Origin: an uncultured Lutimaribacter sp.
GTDB lineage: Bacteria; Pseudomonadota; Alphaproteobacteria; Rhodobacterales; Rhodobacteraceae
NCBI GenBank assembly: GCA_913061505.1
Contig: CAJXSO010000007.1
Coordinates: forward strand, 1-64,000
Reading direction: 5' to 3'
DNA length: 64,000 nt
A program made the translations under genes and the position numbers. The notes beneath the pieces were generated by a model, which was not told where the DNA came from, ran no database searches, and worked only from the letters and a program-made list of their open reading frames with translations. Positions 37,373-46,490 of this stretch are shown piece after piece; the first letter of the stretch is position 1, and every line of letters begins with the position of its first letter.

Positions 37373-37834
37373 TTAGGCGGGTTTGGTGGTATCGGCCTCT
37401 AGATGCAGCTTCATATCAATCAAAACTTGCTGCAGCGCCACGGTTTCCTTTAGCAGCCGCTTGGCCTCGTTCACCGAAATCACCCCATCGTCGATCGATT
37501 GGTGATATTCGGCCATCAACATGCCAAAGCGCTGGCTCAGCGCGATGACATCGCTATTCACCCCGCCATTGCGGGTGTTTGGGCGGCGGGTGTCGTGGCT
37601 TAGGGTGCTGCCGCGCAATTCTGCCAGGGCGCAGGTGACATGGGGGAAACTGGCAGCCGCCTCTAGCGCGGCAACCGCATCAACGGGCATGTAGCGGCCG
37701 CTATGCTCGTCGCTGTCAGAATAATAGCGCCCCAGCGTGGCCTTTGATTTGCCCGTCAGTTTGCAGGCCTGTTCGATACCTACATCCTTTACCAAGGCTT
37801 CTGTGTGCTTTTTCAGATAGTTACCAATATTCAT
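37373..37834 (-). CDS. Small helix-turn-helix protein, function unknown
   Basis: 153 codons including the stop, from the ATG at 37834. Residues ~15-40 (GIEQACKLTGKSKATLGRYYS) read as a CII/XRE-like helix-turn-helix. A following segment, DEHSGRYMPVDAVAALEAAASFPHVT, resembles a conserved alphaproteobacterial block. The C-terminal 55 residues form a helix pair that could be a coiled coil. I recognise no named family. Isolated gene, convergent with carB and divergent from tdk across 223 bases; a DNA-binding regulator is the best guess. Confidence 0.6.
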   Translation of the reverse strand: MNIGNYLKKHTEALVKDVGIEQACKLTGKSKATLGRYYSDSDEHSGRYMPVDAVAALEAAASFPHVTCALAELRGSTLSHDTRRPNTRNGGVNSDVIALSQRFGMLMAEYHQSIDDGVISVNEAKRLLKETVALQQVLIDMKLHLEADTTKPA

Positions 37835-38057
37835 ACCAAAACCAACCCATGTGACCCGCGCAAGCGGGGAAGCGCGCGGGTATTTTCCCATTCACCACAT
37901 TGTATCGATTTGGCATTTTCCAGCCTGTCAAGGCAAGGTTAATCCGCACCCCTAGCCCGTGTCAGCAACCTCGTTATGGCGCGGCATGCTCTCATTCCAA
38001 ACTGCAAGGTGTGTTGGGCATCTTGCCTTGGCACCTGCCCTGGCAGTAAAGGGCGGC

Positions 38058-38636
38058 ATGGCTAAGCTTTATTTCAACTACTCGACAATGAACGCCGGCA
38101 AATCCACGATTTTGCTGCAGGCCGCGCATAACTACCGCGAACGGGGTATGCAGCCCTATTTGCTGACAGCACTACTGGATAACCGTGCGGGCGATGCGCG
38201 CATTGCCAGCCGCATTGGCATTGGCGCCGAAGCCGATACATTCGCCCCCGGCCAAGATCTGTTTGCCACCCTAGAGGCCCGTTTGGCCCAAGGGCCGGTG
38301 GATTGCGTGTTTGTGGACGAAGCGCAGTTTTTGGAAAAACAGCAGGTCTGGCAATTGGCCCGCGCGGTCGATGATCTGGGCCTGCCGGTGATGTGCTACG
38401 GCCTGCGGGTGGATTTCCGCGGCGCGCTTTTCCCCGGCTCGGCCGCGCTGTTGGCATGGGCCGATGAAATGCGCGAGGTGCGCACCATCTGCCATTGCGG
38501 CAAAAAGGCCACCATGGTGGCCCGCCGGGGCGCCGACGGGGAATTTTTGCGCGATGGCGCACAGGTGCAAATCGGCGGCAACGAGACCTATGTCAGCCTG
38601 TGCCGCCGCCATTGGCGCGCAGCGGTGGGCGATTAA
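38058..38636 (+). CDS. tdk: Thymidine kinase (TK1 type)
   Basis: 192 aa from the ATG at 38058. P-loop MNAGKST (11-17), the DEAQF motif (Walker B and catalytic Glu) and the lasso/structural zinc cysteines CHCG plus a late SLCRRHW. It phosphorylates salvaged thymidine. The longer frame from 37959 adds 33 residues unlike the family. The TAA stop interlocks with the stop of the convergent amidohydrolase. Confidence 0.95.
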   Translation: MAKLYFNYSTMNAGKSTILLQAAHNYRERGMQPYLLTALLDNRAGDARIASRIGIGAEADTFAPGQDLFATLEARLAQGPVDCVFVDEAQFLEKQQVWQLARAVDDLGLPVMCYGLRVDFRGALFPGSAALLAWADEMREVRTICHCGKKATMVARRGADGEFLRDGAQVQIGGNETYVSLCRRHWRAAVGD

Positions 38637-39805
38637 CCCGCCGCAGGGGCCAAACGCCGCTCGACGATACGCGCCATAATGGCTGCGCCCACCGGCAACA
38701 CCTCGGTGCCCAAAACGAAACCGGGGTTGTGCAGGGGCAAGGTGCCGGTATGCCCAATACGGCAATAGGCGCCGGGCACCACCTTTAGCATATCGGCAAA
38801 ATCTTCCGATCCGGTGGCGGGCTGAATGCCGGTTTCGATATTTTCTGCCCCCACAACATCGGCCGCGGCCTGCATATAGGCATCTGACAGCGCATCATCA
38901 TTGACCAGCACATCGAAGACATTGCGCAGCTGGCAATCTACCTCTACCCCGTAAGACAGGGCAACGCCGGCGCAGATTTCTTTCATGCGGGTTTCGGCTG
39001 TGGCGTAAACCTCGTCTTTGAAATAGCGGATCGTGCCGCCAATATGCGCGGTTTCGGGCACCACGTTATAGGCGGTGCCCGCGTTCAGCTTGGTTACAGA
39101 CAACACGCAGGTATCCAAAGGCGCCACGTTGCGGCTGACGATGGTTTGCAACTGCCCCACCAAGCTGGCTGCAATCACCAGCGCATCGCGCGATTGCTGG
39201 GGCATGGCGGCGTGGCTGCCACGGCCCGTGATGGTGATATCAAAAAACGCAGCCCCCGCCATGGCAGCACCTTTGCAAATACCCACGCTGCCCGGCGCTG
39301 TATTTGGGGAATTATGCATGCCATAGACCTCGTCACAGGGGAACCGCTGGAACAACCCATCGGCCAGCATGCCCCGCGCACCGCCCAAGCCCTCTTCGGC
39401 GGGCTGAAAGATCATCACGGCGGTGCCATCAAAATTGCGGGTTGCGGCCAAATGCTTGGCCGCGCCCAGCAGCATGGTTGTGTGGCTGTCATGGCCACAG
39501 GCGTGCATTTTGCCGGCATGTTTGCTGGCATAGGGCAGGTTGGTTTGCTCGTCGATCGGCAGGGCATCCATATCGGCGCGCACGCCAATGCGGCGGGTGC
39601 CTTGGCCCGTGCCATGAATAATGCCCACAACGCCGGTTTTGCCGATGCCGGTATGCACCTCGTCAACCCCGTAATCGCGCAGCTTTTGCGCCACGATGGC
39701 AGAGGTGCGCACCTCTTCCAGGCCCAATTCGGGATGGGCGTGCAGATCTTTGAAGATCTCAACCAATTCATCGGTGCTGTCTGCAATAATGGGCATAATA
39801 TTCAT
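38633..39805 (-). CDS. M20 family amidohydrolase (hippurate hydrolase-like)
   Basis: 390 aa from the ATG at 39805, with GGAG eight bases upstream. Zinc motifs: GVRADMDALP, MHACGHDSH, PAEEGLGGA and GSEDFADM, with the dimerisation domain in between (GRGSHAAMPQQSRD). Such enzymes hydrolyse N-acyl amino acids, hippurate or related amides; the true substrate is unknown. Cytosolic. The stop shares 4 bases with tdk. Confidence 0.92.
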   Translation of the reverse strand: MNIMPIIADSTDELVEIFKDLHAHPELGLEEVRTSAIVAQKLRDYGVDEVHTGIGKTGVVGIIHGTGQGTRRIGVRADMDALPIDEQTNLPYASKHAGKMHACGHDSHTTMLLGAAKHLAATRNFDGTAVMIFQPAEEGLGGARGMLADGLFQRFPCDEVYGMHNSPNTAPGSVGICKGAAMAGAAFFDITITGRGSHAAMPQQSRDALVIAASLVGQLQTIVSRNVAPLDTCVLSVTKLNAGTAYNVVPETAHIGGTIRYFKDEVYATAETRMKEICAGVALSYGVEVDCQLRNVFDVLVNDDALSDAYMQAAADVVGAENIETGIQPATGSEDFADMLKVVPGAYCRIGHTGTLPLHNPGFVLGTEVLPVGAAIMARIVERRLAPAAG

Positions 39806-39941
39806 CGCGCGTCTCCTGTTGCGGGCGGCCGGGCCGGGGGTGGTGCTAGGGTAGAAAGCGCAGCGGGGCAAAGTCAACCAAACTGGGGGCTTGCGCGGCT
39901 TTTGCTTGCCAATATGGGGGGCTTGGCGCCATAGCTGGGGC

Positions 39942-40319
39942 ATGACCCAAGACAGCCCACACAGCCCCCCACGCCTGCGCCTGCGTATCCAGTTTGGCGA
40001 TGATGCCATGCTGGGGCCGGGCAAGGCCGATCTGCTAGAGCAGATACAGGCCACCGGCTCGATCGCGGCGGCGGGCCGCGCCATGGGCATGAGCTACAAA
40101 CGCGCGTGGTCGCTGGTCGAGGAAATGAACGCAGCCTTTCAACCTGCCTTGGTCGATCGTGCCCGTGGCGGCGCCCAGGGCGGCGGCGCGGCGCTGTCGG
40201 AAACTGGCCAACAGGTGCTGGCCCATTATCGGCGCATCGAGGATATCGCCACCCAAAGCAGCACCGCCGAGATGGATGCGCTGCGCCAGTTGCTAAGCGA
40301 TATGTCTGGCGGGAAATAA
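39942..40319 (+). CDS. ModE-like winged-helix regulator (DNA-binding domain only)
   Basis: 125 aa from the ATG at 39942. The sequence QIQATGSIAAAGRAMGMSYKRAWSLVEEMN (residues ~37-66) is the ModE/LysR-type winged helix. ModE proteins usually also have paired molybdate-binding (Di-MOP) domains; these are absent, so it must sense molybdenum differently or not at all. It lies 59 bases upstream of modA in the same direction and probably controls modABC. A Gly-rich GGAQGGGA stretch sits in the wing. Confidence 0.87.
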   Translation: MTQDSPHSPPRLRLRIQFGDDAMLGPGKADLLEQIQATGSIAAAGRAMGMSYKRAWSLVEEMNAAFQPALVDRARGGAQGGGAALSETGQQVLAHYRRIEDIATQSSTAEMDALRQLLSDMSGGK

Positions 40320-40378
40320 CGATTTGACAGGCCCCGCCCCCGCAGGCTACGCCGGTAGGGCAACAGCACGGAACGCAC

Positions 40379-41158
40379 ATGCCCCCGCATCGCCTTTTTC
40401 TTGCCGCGCTTTTCAGCCTCGGCTTTGGCCACATGGCCTGGGCCAGCGGGCAGGCGGTTACGGTATTTGCTGCAGCCAGCCTGAAAAATGCGCTAGACGC
40501 GCTGGTGCCGCAATTCGAGCGTGACACCGGGCACCGTGTAGATGTGTCATTGGCAGGCTCTTCGGCCCTGGCCCGCCAAATTCAACATGGGGCGCCGGCG
40601 GATGTGTTTATATCGGCCAATGCCGCCTGGATGGATGTGCTGCAAGAACAAGGCCTGCTAGAGCCGCAGAGCCGCCATATATTGCTGGGCAACCGCCTGG
40701 TGCTGGTGGCGCCCCGCGGGCCGCACCCCGCCTTGGGCCAACTGGGGCCACAAACGCGGCTGCTGCCCCTGCTGGGCGGGGGCAAGCTGGCCATGGCGAT
40801 GGTGAATGCCGTGCCCGCCGGCATTTATGGCAAGGCCGCGCTTATGCACTTTGGCCAATGGCAGGAATTGGCCCCCCATGTGGCCCAAACCGACAATGTG
40901 CGTAGCGCTTTGGCCCTGGTGGCCAGCGGGCAGGCCCCTTTGGGCATTGTCTACGCCAGCGACGCACTGGCCGAGCCGCGCGTGCAGGTATTGGCCGATT
41001 TTCCCCCGGGCAGCCACCCAGCCATTACCTACCCCATTGCCGATCTGGCCAATCGTGACAGCGCCGCCGAAGATGCCTTTATCGCCTACCTGCGCAGCCC
41101 GGCTGCGGGCGGGGTGTTTGTGAAACACGGCTTCACCCTGCCCGGTGACGGGCAATGA
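40379..41158 (+). CDS. modA: Molybdate ABC transporter substrate-binding protein
   Basis: 259 aa. Signal peptide (LFLAALFSLGFGHMAWA, residues ~6-22), then the ModA opening VFAAASLKNALDAL and the ligand segment VSLAGSSALARQIQ, with GAPADVFISAN. Periplasmic oxyanion-binding protein for molybdate/tungstate. It overlaps modB by 4 bases. No molybdenum-cofactor riboswitch is seen upstream. Confidence 0.96.
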   Translation: MPPHRLFLAALFSLGFGHMAWASGQAVTVFAAASLKNALDALVPQFERDTGHRVDVSLAGSSALARQIQHGAPADVFISANAAWMDVLQEQGLLEPQSRHILLGNRLVLVAPRGPHPALGQLGPQTRLLPLLGGGKLAMAMVNAVPAGIYGKAALMHFGQWQELAPHVAQTDNVRSALALVASGQAPLGIVYASDALAEPRVQVLADFPPGSHPAITYPIADLANRDSAAEDAFIAYLRSPAAGGVFVKHGFTLPGDGQ

Positions 41159-41850
41159 GCGGCTGGCTGGGCCCTGACGAATGGCAGGCGGTTGCGCTGT
41201 CGTTGAAAGTGGCGTTTTGGGCCATGGCGCTGAGCCTGCCCTTGGGCATTTTCACCGCCTATGCGCTGGCGCGCTGGCACTTTCCCGGCAAGGCGCTGGT
41301 GAACGGGCTGGTGCATCTGCCGCTGATCCTGCCGCCGGTGGTGACGGGCTATATCTTGCTGGTGGTTTTTGGCATCAACGGCCCGCTAGGGGCGCTGCTG
41401 TCGCAGCTGGGCATCACGCTGGCCTTTCGCTGGACGGGGGCGGTGCTGGCGGCGGCCATCATGGCCTTTCCGCTGATGGTGCGCGCCATTCGCCTGTCGA
41501 TCGAGGCGGTTGACCCAAAACTGGAACAGGCCGCCGCCACCTTGGGCGCCTCGCGGCTGTGGGTTTTTGTCACCATCACCCTGCCGCTGATCGTGCCGGG
41601 CATCATTGCCGGGGCGGTGCTGGCCTTTGCAAAAGCGATGGGCGAATTTGGGGCAACGATTACATTTGTCTCAAACATCCCCGGCCAAACCCAAACCGTG
41701 CCATCGGCCATCTACGCGTTTTTGCAGGCCCCCGGCGGCGAACCTGCGGCACTGCGGCTGGTGATGGTGTCGGTTGTTGTGGCGATGGGGGCTTTGCTGG
41801 CCTCGGAATGGCTGGCGCGGCGCGCCGCAAAACGGGTGCAGGGCACATGA
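41155..41850 (+). CDS. modB: Molybdate ABC transporter permease
   Basis: 231 aa with about five membrane segments. The EAA loop reads LEQAAATLGASRLWVFVTITLP, where the coupling helix contacts ModC. Overlaps modA and modC by 4 bases on each side (ATGA), so the three are translated together. Confidence 0.96.
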   Translation: MSGWLGPDEWQAVALSLKVAFWAMALSLPLGIFTAYALARWHFPGKALVNGLVHLPLILPPVVTGYILLVVFGINGPLGALLSQLGITLAFRWTGAVLAAAIMAFPLMVRAIRLSIEAVDPKLEQAAATLGASRLWVFVTITLPLIVPGIIAGAVLAFAKAMGEFGATITFVSNIPGQTQTVPSAIYAFLQAPGGEPAALRLVMVSVVVAMGALLASEWLARRAAKRVQGT

Positions 41851-42929
41851 GCCTGTCTGTGCGCCTCACCCATAAGCTGCCGCGCTTTCAGCTGCAGGTC
41901 GATTTTGCCGTGCCCGCCGGGCTGACGGTTTTGTTTGGCAGGTCCGGTTCGGGCAAAACCAGCGTTATCAATGCTGTGGCGGGGCTATTGCGCCCCGATC
42001 AGGGGCAAATCACGCTTGGGGGGGAAACTGTATTTGACAGCGCCCGCGGCCTGCACCTGCCCACGCACAAGCGGCATCTGGGCTATATCTTTCAAGATGC
42101 GCGGCTGTTTCCGCATATGAGCGTGCAGCAAAACCTGCTCTATGGCCGCTGGATGCGCCGCGCAGATCGCAGCTTGCACACACAGGTGATCGAAATGCTG
42201 GGCCTGGGGGCGCTGCTGGCGCGGCGCCCGGCACAGCTGTCGGGCGGCGAGAAAAGCCGCGTGGCCATTGGCCGTGCACTGCTGGCCCAACCGCGCATCT
42301 TGCTGGCAGACGAGCCGCTGGCCGCCCTGGACGAGGCCCGCAAAGCCGAGATCTTGCCCTATTTCGAACGGCTGCGAGACGAATTCAACATCCCCATCCT
42401 TTATGTCACCCATTCCCCTGCCGAGGTTGCGCGGCTGGCCACCACGGTTGTGGCGCTGGAAAACGGGCGCAGCGTGGCGGTGGGCAGCGCAACCGATATA
42501 TTGGCCGACCCCACCATCACCCCCTTGGGGGCGCGATCGGCCGGGGCGGTGATGCAGGCGGTAATCACCCGGCAGCACAGCGACGGGCTGACCGAGATTT
42601 CCGCCAATGGCGTGGCGCTATTTATCCCCCGCGTGCCCGGCCAGCCTGGGCAAAAGCTGCGGGTGCGCATTGCCGCCCATGACGTGATTTTGGCCAGCGC
42701 CCCGCCTATGGGCCTTTCGGCCCTGAACATCATCGAAGGCCGCGTGGTTGATATTCGCATGGGCGCAGGGCCCGGCGCCCTGCTGGCGCTTGATACCCAA
42801 GCCGGCCGGTTGCTGGCGCGCGTCACGCGCCGCTCGATGGGGGTAATGGGGCTGCAGGTGGGCAGCCGCGCCTATGCGGTGATCAAAACCGTGGCCATGG
42901 CCCCCGAAGACGTGGGCGGCATGGGCTAA
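41847..42929 (+). CDS. modC: Molybdate ABC transporter ATP-binding protein
   Basis: 360 aa. Walker A GRSGSGKTS (~residues 31-39), signature LSGGEKSRVAIGRALL, Walker B ILLADEPLAALD, switch His in VTHS. The C-terminal ~75 residues form a MOP/TOBE domain (SALNIIEGRVVDIR) that can bind oxyanion for regulation. Its TAA stop interlocks with the TAG stop of the convergent FkbM gene. Confidence 0.96.
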   Translation: MSLSVRLTHKLPRFQLQVDFAVPAGLTVLFGRSGSGKTSVINAVAGLLRPDQGQITLGGETVFDSARGLHLPTHKRHLGYIFQDARLFPHMSVQQNLLYGRWMRRADRSLHTQVIEMLGLGALLARRPAQLSGGEKSRVAIGRALLAQPRILLADEPLAALDEARKAEILPYFERLRDEFNIPILYVTHSPAEVARLATTVVALENGRSVAVGSATDILADPTITPLGARSAGAVMQAVITRQHSDGLTEISANGVALFIPRVPGQPGQKLRVRIAAHDVILASAPPMGLSALNIIEGRVVDIRMGAGPGALLALDTQAGRLLARVTRRSMGVMGLQVGSRAYAVIKTVAMAPEDVGGMG

Positions 42930-43795
42930 GCCGCGCCTGCGCCACCCCCCGCCGCCACGATATCTTGCAGCTGCCGCACTTCGGCTGCGCCCAACGCCCC
43001 GCGCGCCTGCAGCAAATCAGCCAGATAGCACACCGCGCTCAGCGCGGTTGTGACGCAGGCCAAAAGCAACAGCAAATGCTGCAATTCGCTGGTGCTTAGG
43101 CCCGGCCATTGCGCGATCTGGCGGATATAAAGCGCATCGCCATCCACCCACGGGCCGGCATCACGCCGCCGGCTTTGGCGGCGCAGGCGCGGCGGCACGC
43201 CCGCCAGCGGAAAGCGATTGACCGATTGCATGGCAAAAAACTGCAGGCCCAGCGCCTGCAACGCGCGGTCTTGGTCCGCAAAACTGGGCTGGTTTTCGTA
43301 AAACGGCCAAAAAGCCACCTCGGTTTGCACCGCCAAGCAGCGCGCCAGCTTGGCCTGCCCGCCGGTGAACACGGCCGTTTCGCCACCCTGAATATCGATT
43401 TTCAGAAAATCCACTGCCGCGATCTGATCGAGATCATCCAAGCGTTGGGTGTCTACGCCCAAGCGATCGCGCAACGCCATATGGCCAGAAAACCCATGGA
43501 TCAGCGCCGCCACATCTGCATTGGGCGCCAAGGTGGAACAAAACCCCGGGGTCTGAGTGATATAGAGCTGCGCCTGCCCGCCCTGCCCCAAAGCATAAGG
43601 CAAATAGCGCCTGTTCTCGGTTTGGGGCAGTTTGGCAAATTCATCTGGGTTGGGCTCAAACCCGGTCACACGGGCGGCACCGGCCTGCACCAGGGGCATA
43701 TAGGGCGGCTTTTGGCCATGTTCCAAATCGGCAGCCCCCACATCGACGATTTCAATACGCCGTTCAGGCTGTAAAAGCGCAATCAGATCTTTCAT
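42926..43795 (-). CDS. FkbM-family methyltransferase
   Basis: 289 aa from the ATG at 43795, overlapping the glycosyltransferase gene by 4 bases. Rossmann SAM motif IEIVDVGAADLEHG (~residues 14-27), followed by VTGFEPNPDEF and the conserved DFLKIDIQGGE. Relatives methylate sugars or other hydroxyls. The C-terminal 70 residues (LLACVTTALSAVCYLADLL) are an atypical helical extension. It probably acts with the neighbouring glycosyltransferase on a cell-surface glycan. Confidence 0.85.
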   Translation of the reverse strand: MKDLIALLQPERRIEIVDVGAADLEHGQKPPYMPLVQAGAARVTGFEPNPDEFAKLPQTENRRYLPYALGQGGQAQLYITQTPGFCSTLAPNADVAALIHGFSGHMALRDRLGVDTQRLDDLDQIAAVDFLKIDIQGGETAVFTGGQAKLARCLAVQTEVAFWPFYENQPSFADQDRALQALGLQFFAMQSVNRFPLAGVPPRLRRQSRRRDAGPWVDGDALYIRQIAQWPGLSTSELQHLLLLLACVTTALSAVCYLADLLQARGALGAAEVRQLQDIVAAGGGAGAA

Positions 43796-44736
43796 TTGGG
43801 GGCCTGTTGGTTTGGGGGGGCGGGCTGCAGTTTGGCCACGCATTCCGCAGCAAAACCTGCCAATTTTAGCGCCAGCGCATCTTGCTCGTTCACGCTATGG
43901 CGCAAATCTCGCGCACCGATGGCCACGGGCAGCGGATCGTTTACCAATGTAACGGGGGGGTGGTTTGGCCGCGCGGCATAATGGGCGGCTGCGTGCAGAA
44001 ATTGCGCCTGGCTTAGGCCTGCGCCGCTGGTCAGCTGCTGATAAAGGCTGTGCCACTGCGCGCCTTCGCCCTGCGCCGCGCCTGTGCGCAGGCGCATGTT
44101 CAGCGCCCCAATCACCACCTTGGCCCATAGCTGGGCGGGGCTGCGAATGGGAAAATGCGCCAGCGCCAGCCCCGCGACCAGCTGCGGGTCAAAGGCGCGC
44201 TGGCGCGCCACCGAATGGCTGCCCGCCTTAAGCCGGGTTTGCCCCAAAAGCGCGCGGGGAAAGGTGGTTTTGTAATATTGCCCCGCTTCTTTCTGGCGCC
44301 TGTGGGTGATGCGCAGCACCGGGTTTGGCTGGCTGGCATCATCGCTGGCGCTGGGGCAATAGGTGATCCATGGCAGATGCACGGGCCGGGTTTCGGCCAA
44401 AAGACAGCTGCGCAGCTGCGCGCGATCGGCGTGCAAGAATTCGTCGGCATCCAGGGGCAGAAAACAGGCGATATCGTGATTTGCCCCCAATTCGCGCAGC
44501 AAAGCGTTTAATATTTGCTGTTGCACATGGCCCAGCCGCGGATCGTGGCGCAGCTGCAAGCGGCCAGAAAATTCTGGCACAAGCGCCCCCACAATCTGCG
44601 CGGTTTGATCCGCGCTGGCGTTATCCACCACAACCAGCGCATCAAGAAATTGCAAATTATGGCGGATCATCGCCTCGATGATATCGGCCTCGTTCTTGAC
44701 AACGGCCAGCCCCACCAGCCCGCTAAAACCCGCCAT
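43792..44736 (-). CDS. Glycosyltransferase family 2-like protein
   Basis: 314 aa from the ATG at 44736 (AAGG lies 8 bases upstream; the GTG at 44745 is an alternative). N-terminal VGLAVVKNEADIIEAMIRH and VVVDNASADQTA are typical GT2/DUF4422-like nucleotide-binding segments, and PLDADEFLHAD supplies the DxD-type metal motif. The second half is less conserved. It probably transfers a sugar to a cytosolic acceptor for surface polysaccharide. Paired with FkbM. Confidence 0.84.
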   Translation of the reverse strand: MAGFSGLVGLAVVKNEADIIEAMIRHNLQFLDALVVVDNASADQTAQIVGALVPEFSGRLQLRHDPRLGHVQQQILNALLRELGANHDIACFLPLDADEFLHADRAQLRSCLLAETRPVHLPWITYCPSASDDASQPNPVLRITHRRQKEAGQYYKTTFPRALLGQTRLKAGSHSVARQRAFDPQLVAGLALAHFPIRSPAQLWAKVVIGALNMRLRTGAAQGEGAQWHSLYQQLTSGAGLSQAQFLHAAAHYAARPNHPPVTLVNDPLPVAIGARDLRHSVNEQDALALKLAGFAAECVAKLQPAPPNQQAPK

Positions 44737-44875
44737 CGGCGCCACCTTTTACACTACCCAGCAGGCCAGGCCCGCGCGCCCCATGTGCATAGCGGCCCAC
44801 GCCCTGCCACGCAAGCCAGCCGCAAAGCGCGCAATCGCGCAGCGCTGTGTTTTTCAAAGGTTATCTAGGGGAAAG

Positions 44876-44952
44876 TGGCGGACTGGGGAGGATTCGAACC
44901 CCCGACCCCTTGATTCGTAGTCAAGTACTCTATCCAACTGAGCTACCAGTCC
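44876..44952 (-). tRNA. tRNA-Arg (anticodon ACG)
   Basis: 77 bases on the minus strand, beginning GGACTGG and ending CCAGTCC-G-CCA (encoded CCA). The anticodon stem-loop is CTTGA-CTACGAA-TCAAG, giving ACG, and the T-loop is GTTCGAATC. The A at position 34 is expected to be deaminated to inosine. Confidence 0.96.
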
Positions 44953-44963
44953 GTGGAGGCGGG

Positions 44964-44991
44964 GTTTAGACTTGGTGCCGGGGCTTTGCAA
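44964..44991 (-). promoter_or_regulatory. Possible promoter of tRNA-Arg
   Basis: Minus-strand TTGCAA (44986-44991) and CTAAAC (44964-44969) separated by 16 bases, ending about 11 bases before the tRNA 5' end. The -10 is a partial match only. Confidence 0.33.
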
Positions 44992-45078
44992 GGGCAAAAG
45001 TGAAAAAACTTTTCTTACCGGGAATTTACCCAATTTGCGCCCCAAGCTGCCACAGCGGCGCAGGCGGCCGCGGGGCGA

Positions 45079-46473
45079 TCATACGCTGTGCGAAACATCG
45101 CTGATGGGCAGGGTAATCTTGAAAACTGTGCCCGCATCGCTGCTGTCTTCCAGCGTCAGCTGCCCGCCATGGCCGCGCACCAATTCGGCCGAGATGGCCA
45201 GCCCCAGCCCCGAGCCGCCTTTGCGCGCGCCGCCCTGAAAGGGCGTAAACAGGTGTTGGCGCGCCTTGGCGGGCAGGCCGGGGCCGGTATCGGCCACGCG
45301 GATCACCCATGCATCGGGCGCCTCTGTGGCGGCAATGCTGATCTCGCCCCCGCTGCCCGATTGCGCCAGGGCCTGACGGGCATTGCGCACCAAATTGGAC
45401 AGCACACGATACATTTGTTCTGCATCGACCCGCACCATCATGCTGGCGGGCACATCGGCTGCCAGGCTGATATCTTGCCCATCGGCGATGGCCAGCCGCT
45501 CGCTATCCAGCACATCGGCCACGATATCGGCCAAGGCCACGCGCGCCAGCCGCGGTGGCGGCTCTTCTGCTTTGCCAAAGGCCAGGGTAGATTCGGTGAG
45601 ATGCACCGCGCGGGTGATCTGGTTTACCAGCTTGGGCGCCAGGCGCTGCACGCTGGGATCTGTGCTGGTTTCGATCCGGTCGCCAAACAGCTGGGCCGAT
45701 GTCAGGATATTGCGCAGATCGTGGCTGATTTTCGCCACCGCCTCGCCCAGCTGCGCCAAGCGCTGCTTTTGCTTCAACGCCCCGGTCAGGTCTTGCTGCA
45801 TCTTGGCCAAGGCCTCTTCCGCCTCGCGCAGCTCGGTCACGCCGGCGCTTGGCATGATGATGCGCCGGGCATCTTCGGGGTTTTCCGCATAGCTTTGCAC
45901 CGCCCGCACCACGCCTTTGATGGGGCGCACCAAAAACACCTGCACAGCCAAAAACAGCAGCACCGCCGTAAAAACCGAGATCACCGCCGACAAAGCCAAA
46001 ATGCGCATGCCATAGCCCAGCATCGCATCGCGCAATGGGCCGGTTTGCATCGTGACCTCAATCAACAGCCCCGCTTCGCGCACGGGGTTGCCAATCACCC
46101 GGATCACCCGGTTTTCACGATTGACAAGGCTGGCCATGGCATCGCGGATCAGGGCAAAGGCGCTGGCTTGGCGCAGGTCGTAGGTGGCATAGATGGGCTG
46201 GGGCACGGGGGATTGCAAAATCAGCTGGCGCAATTCATTGCGGCGCAGCACCACGTTGAACACCTCGGCGTTGCGCAGCAATTCTGCCTCGAGATCGGCG
46301 CTGATCATATCATCAGCCAGCAGGGCCAGGCTGGCAATTTGCGCGCGCTCGAGCCGCGACAGCAGATAATCTTCGCGGAACCGGGCAATCGAGGGCACGA
46401 AAATCAATACTTCGGCCAACATCACAAAGATGATGGTCAATACCAAGAACCGTCCCGACAGGGTGCGCAGCAT
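45079..46473 (-). CDS. Sensor histidine kinase with HAMP domain (orphan)
   Basis: 464 aa. Two membrane segments (~residues 9-27 and ~165-185) border a periplasmic sensor domain of about 130 residues. Then HAMP (~180-230), a coiled segment, a HisKA-like H-box KISHDLRNILTS, an N-box LSNLVRNARQAL and G-boxes DTGPGLP and GGSGLGLAISAE. No receiver protein is nearby. It is the third gene of a TVP38/oxidoreductase/kinase run, 17 bases after the oxidoreductase stop. Confidence 0.9.
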   Translation of the reverse strand: MLRTLSGRFLVLTIIFVMLAEVLIFVPSIARFREDYLLSRLERAQIASLALLADDMISADLEAELLRNAEVFNVVLRRNELRQLILQSPVPQPIYATYDLRQASAFALIRDAMASLVNRENRVIRVIGNPVREAGLLIEVTMQTGPLRDAMLGYGMRILALSAVISVFTAVLLFLAVQVFLVRPIKGVVRAVQSYAENPEDARRIIMPSAGVTELREAEEALAKMQQDLTGALKQKQRLAQLGEAVAKISHDLRNILTSAQLFGDRIETSTDPSVQRLAPKLVNQITRAVHLTESTLAFGKAEEPPPRLARVALADIVADVLDSERLAIADGQDISLAADVPASMMVRVDAEQMYRVLSNLVRNARQALAQSGSGGEISIAATEAPDAWVIRVADTGPGLPAKARQHLFTPFQGGARKGGSGLGLAISAELVRGHGGQLTLEDSSDAGTVFKITLPISDVSHSV

Positions 46474-46490
46474 CTCTACCTCTGTTCTGG

